Assembly: GCF_002237655.1 (NCBI RefSeq)
Contig: NZ_NOKT01000023.1
Coordinates: 1-64,000, forward strand
Origin: Streptomyces sp. XY006
Lineage (GTDB): Bacteria; Actinomycetota; Actinomycetes; Streptomycetales; Streptomycetaceae
Direction: 5' to 3'
Length of the DNA stretch: 64,000 nt
Shown here: positions 63,865 to 64,000 of the stretch, piece after piece
Position numbering within the stretch: position 1 is the first letter of the stretch
Layout of the letters: each line of letters starts with the position of its first letter
The notes under the pieces: model-generated
Database searches by the model: none
Seen by the model: the letters and a program-made list of their open reading frames with translations, nothing else
What the model was told of the DNA's origin: nothing
Translations under genes and position numbers: made by a program

Positions 63865-64000
63865 GGCTCCTCCTTCTGCCGCACGGCCCCTGAGGGCCAG
63901 CGTCACGCGAGCCCGGGCCGCTGGGGTCACCCCCGACGGGTGATCCCTCCCCACCACCGCCGCGGCGAGCCTGGAGGGACAGCGGGCCGGCGCCGGCGTC

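Overview
The window is high-GC DNA (roughly 70-75 % by eye) with dense, often 4-bp-overlapping genes, many GTG starts, TTG/GTG-started lipid and operon genes, F420-type and ethylmalonyl-CoA-pathway enzymes, a twelve-gene-style actinobacterial gas vesicle locus and several PAS/GAF/SpoIIE phosphatases. All of this points to a Streptomyces chromosome arm or near-core region. From memory the gene order resembles the S. coelicolor SCO645x-SCO650x interval, but I could not check this. I see no rRNA, tRNA, CRISPR array, transposase or prophage.

Layout. 1-2.2 kb: 3' part of a PAP2-diacylglycerol kinase fusion and a methyltransferase. 2.3-7.6 kb (minus): a complete gas vesicle operon gvpO-A-F-G-Y-Z-J-L-S-K. 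7.7-12.5 kb (minus): NDH-2-type dehydrogenase with a repeat tail, transketolase, and a stand-alone LigD polymerase domain. 12.7-18.5 kb: F420-type oxidoreductase, YqeY-like protein, a frameshifted SDR, a holin-X-like membrane protein, VOC and GNAT proteins, and a secreted CocE/S15 hydrolase. 18.6-23.7 kb (minus): a tightly packed peptidase operon (D-aminopeptidase, M20, S9, LD-carboxypeptidase). 23.8-30.2 kb (minus): methyltransferase, SpoIIE-type phosphatase/kinase-like regulator, an MFS exporter fused to three carboxypeptidase-regulatory-like domains, and an SRPBCC protein. 30.4-35 kb: radical SAM protein behind a LexA-like box, a secreted tripeptidyl-peptidase-type hydrolase, RidA, GNAT and a HEAT-repeat protein.

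35.1-46.0 kb (plus) is the metabolic core: a duplicated 3-hydroxybutyryl-CoA dehydrogenase, a TetR regulator, then crotonyl-CoA carboxylase/reductase, MeaA-type ethylmalonyl-CoA mutase, CitE-like beta-methylmalyl-CoA lyase, MaoC-type mesaconyl-CoA hydratase and an acyl-CoA dehydrogenase. Together they convert acetoacetyl/crotonyl-CoA to ethylmalonyl-, methylsuccinyl-, mesaconyl- and methylmalyl-CoA, giving glyoxylate and propionyl-CoA. Phosphatidylserine decarboxylase and phosphatidylserine synthase follow and end at a strong terminator.

46.2-54.3 kb holds an esterase, glycerate kinase (a fitting partner for glyoxylate-derived glycerate), ADP-ribosylglycohydrolase, Nudix, sirtuin, a VOC gene that appears broken by a small internal inversion, an Ogt / Ada-AlkA alkylation-repair pair and an ArsR regulator. 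54.3-64 kb holds a Tat-exported GH2 beta-galactosidase with a LamG domain, a second PAS-GAF-SpoIIE phosphatase preceded by a palindrome, a second lipid-kinase-type protein and three small membrane proteins. The most unusual items are the inverted VOC gene, the oppositely charged tails of GvpY/GvpZ, the MFS fusion, the repeat tail on NDH-2, and several palindromic operator candidates.
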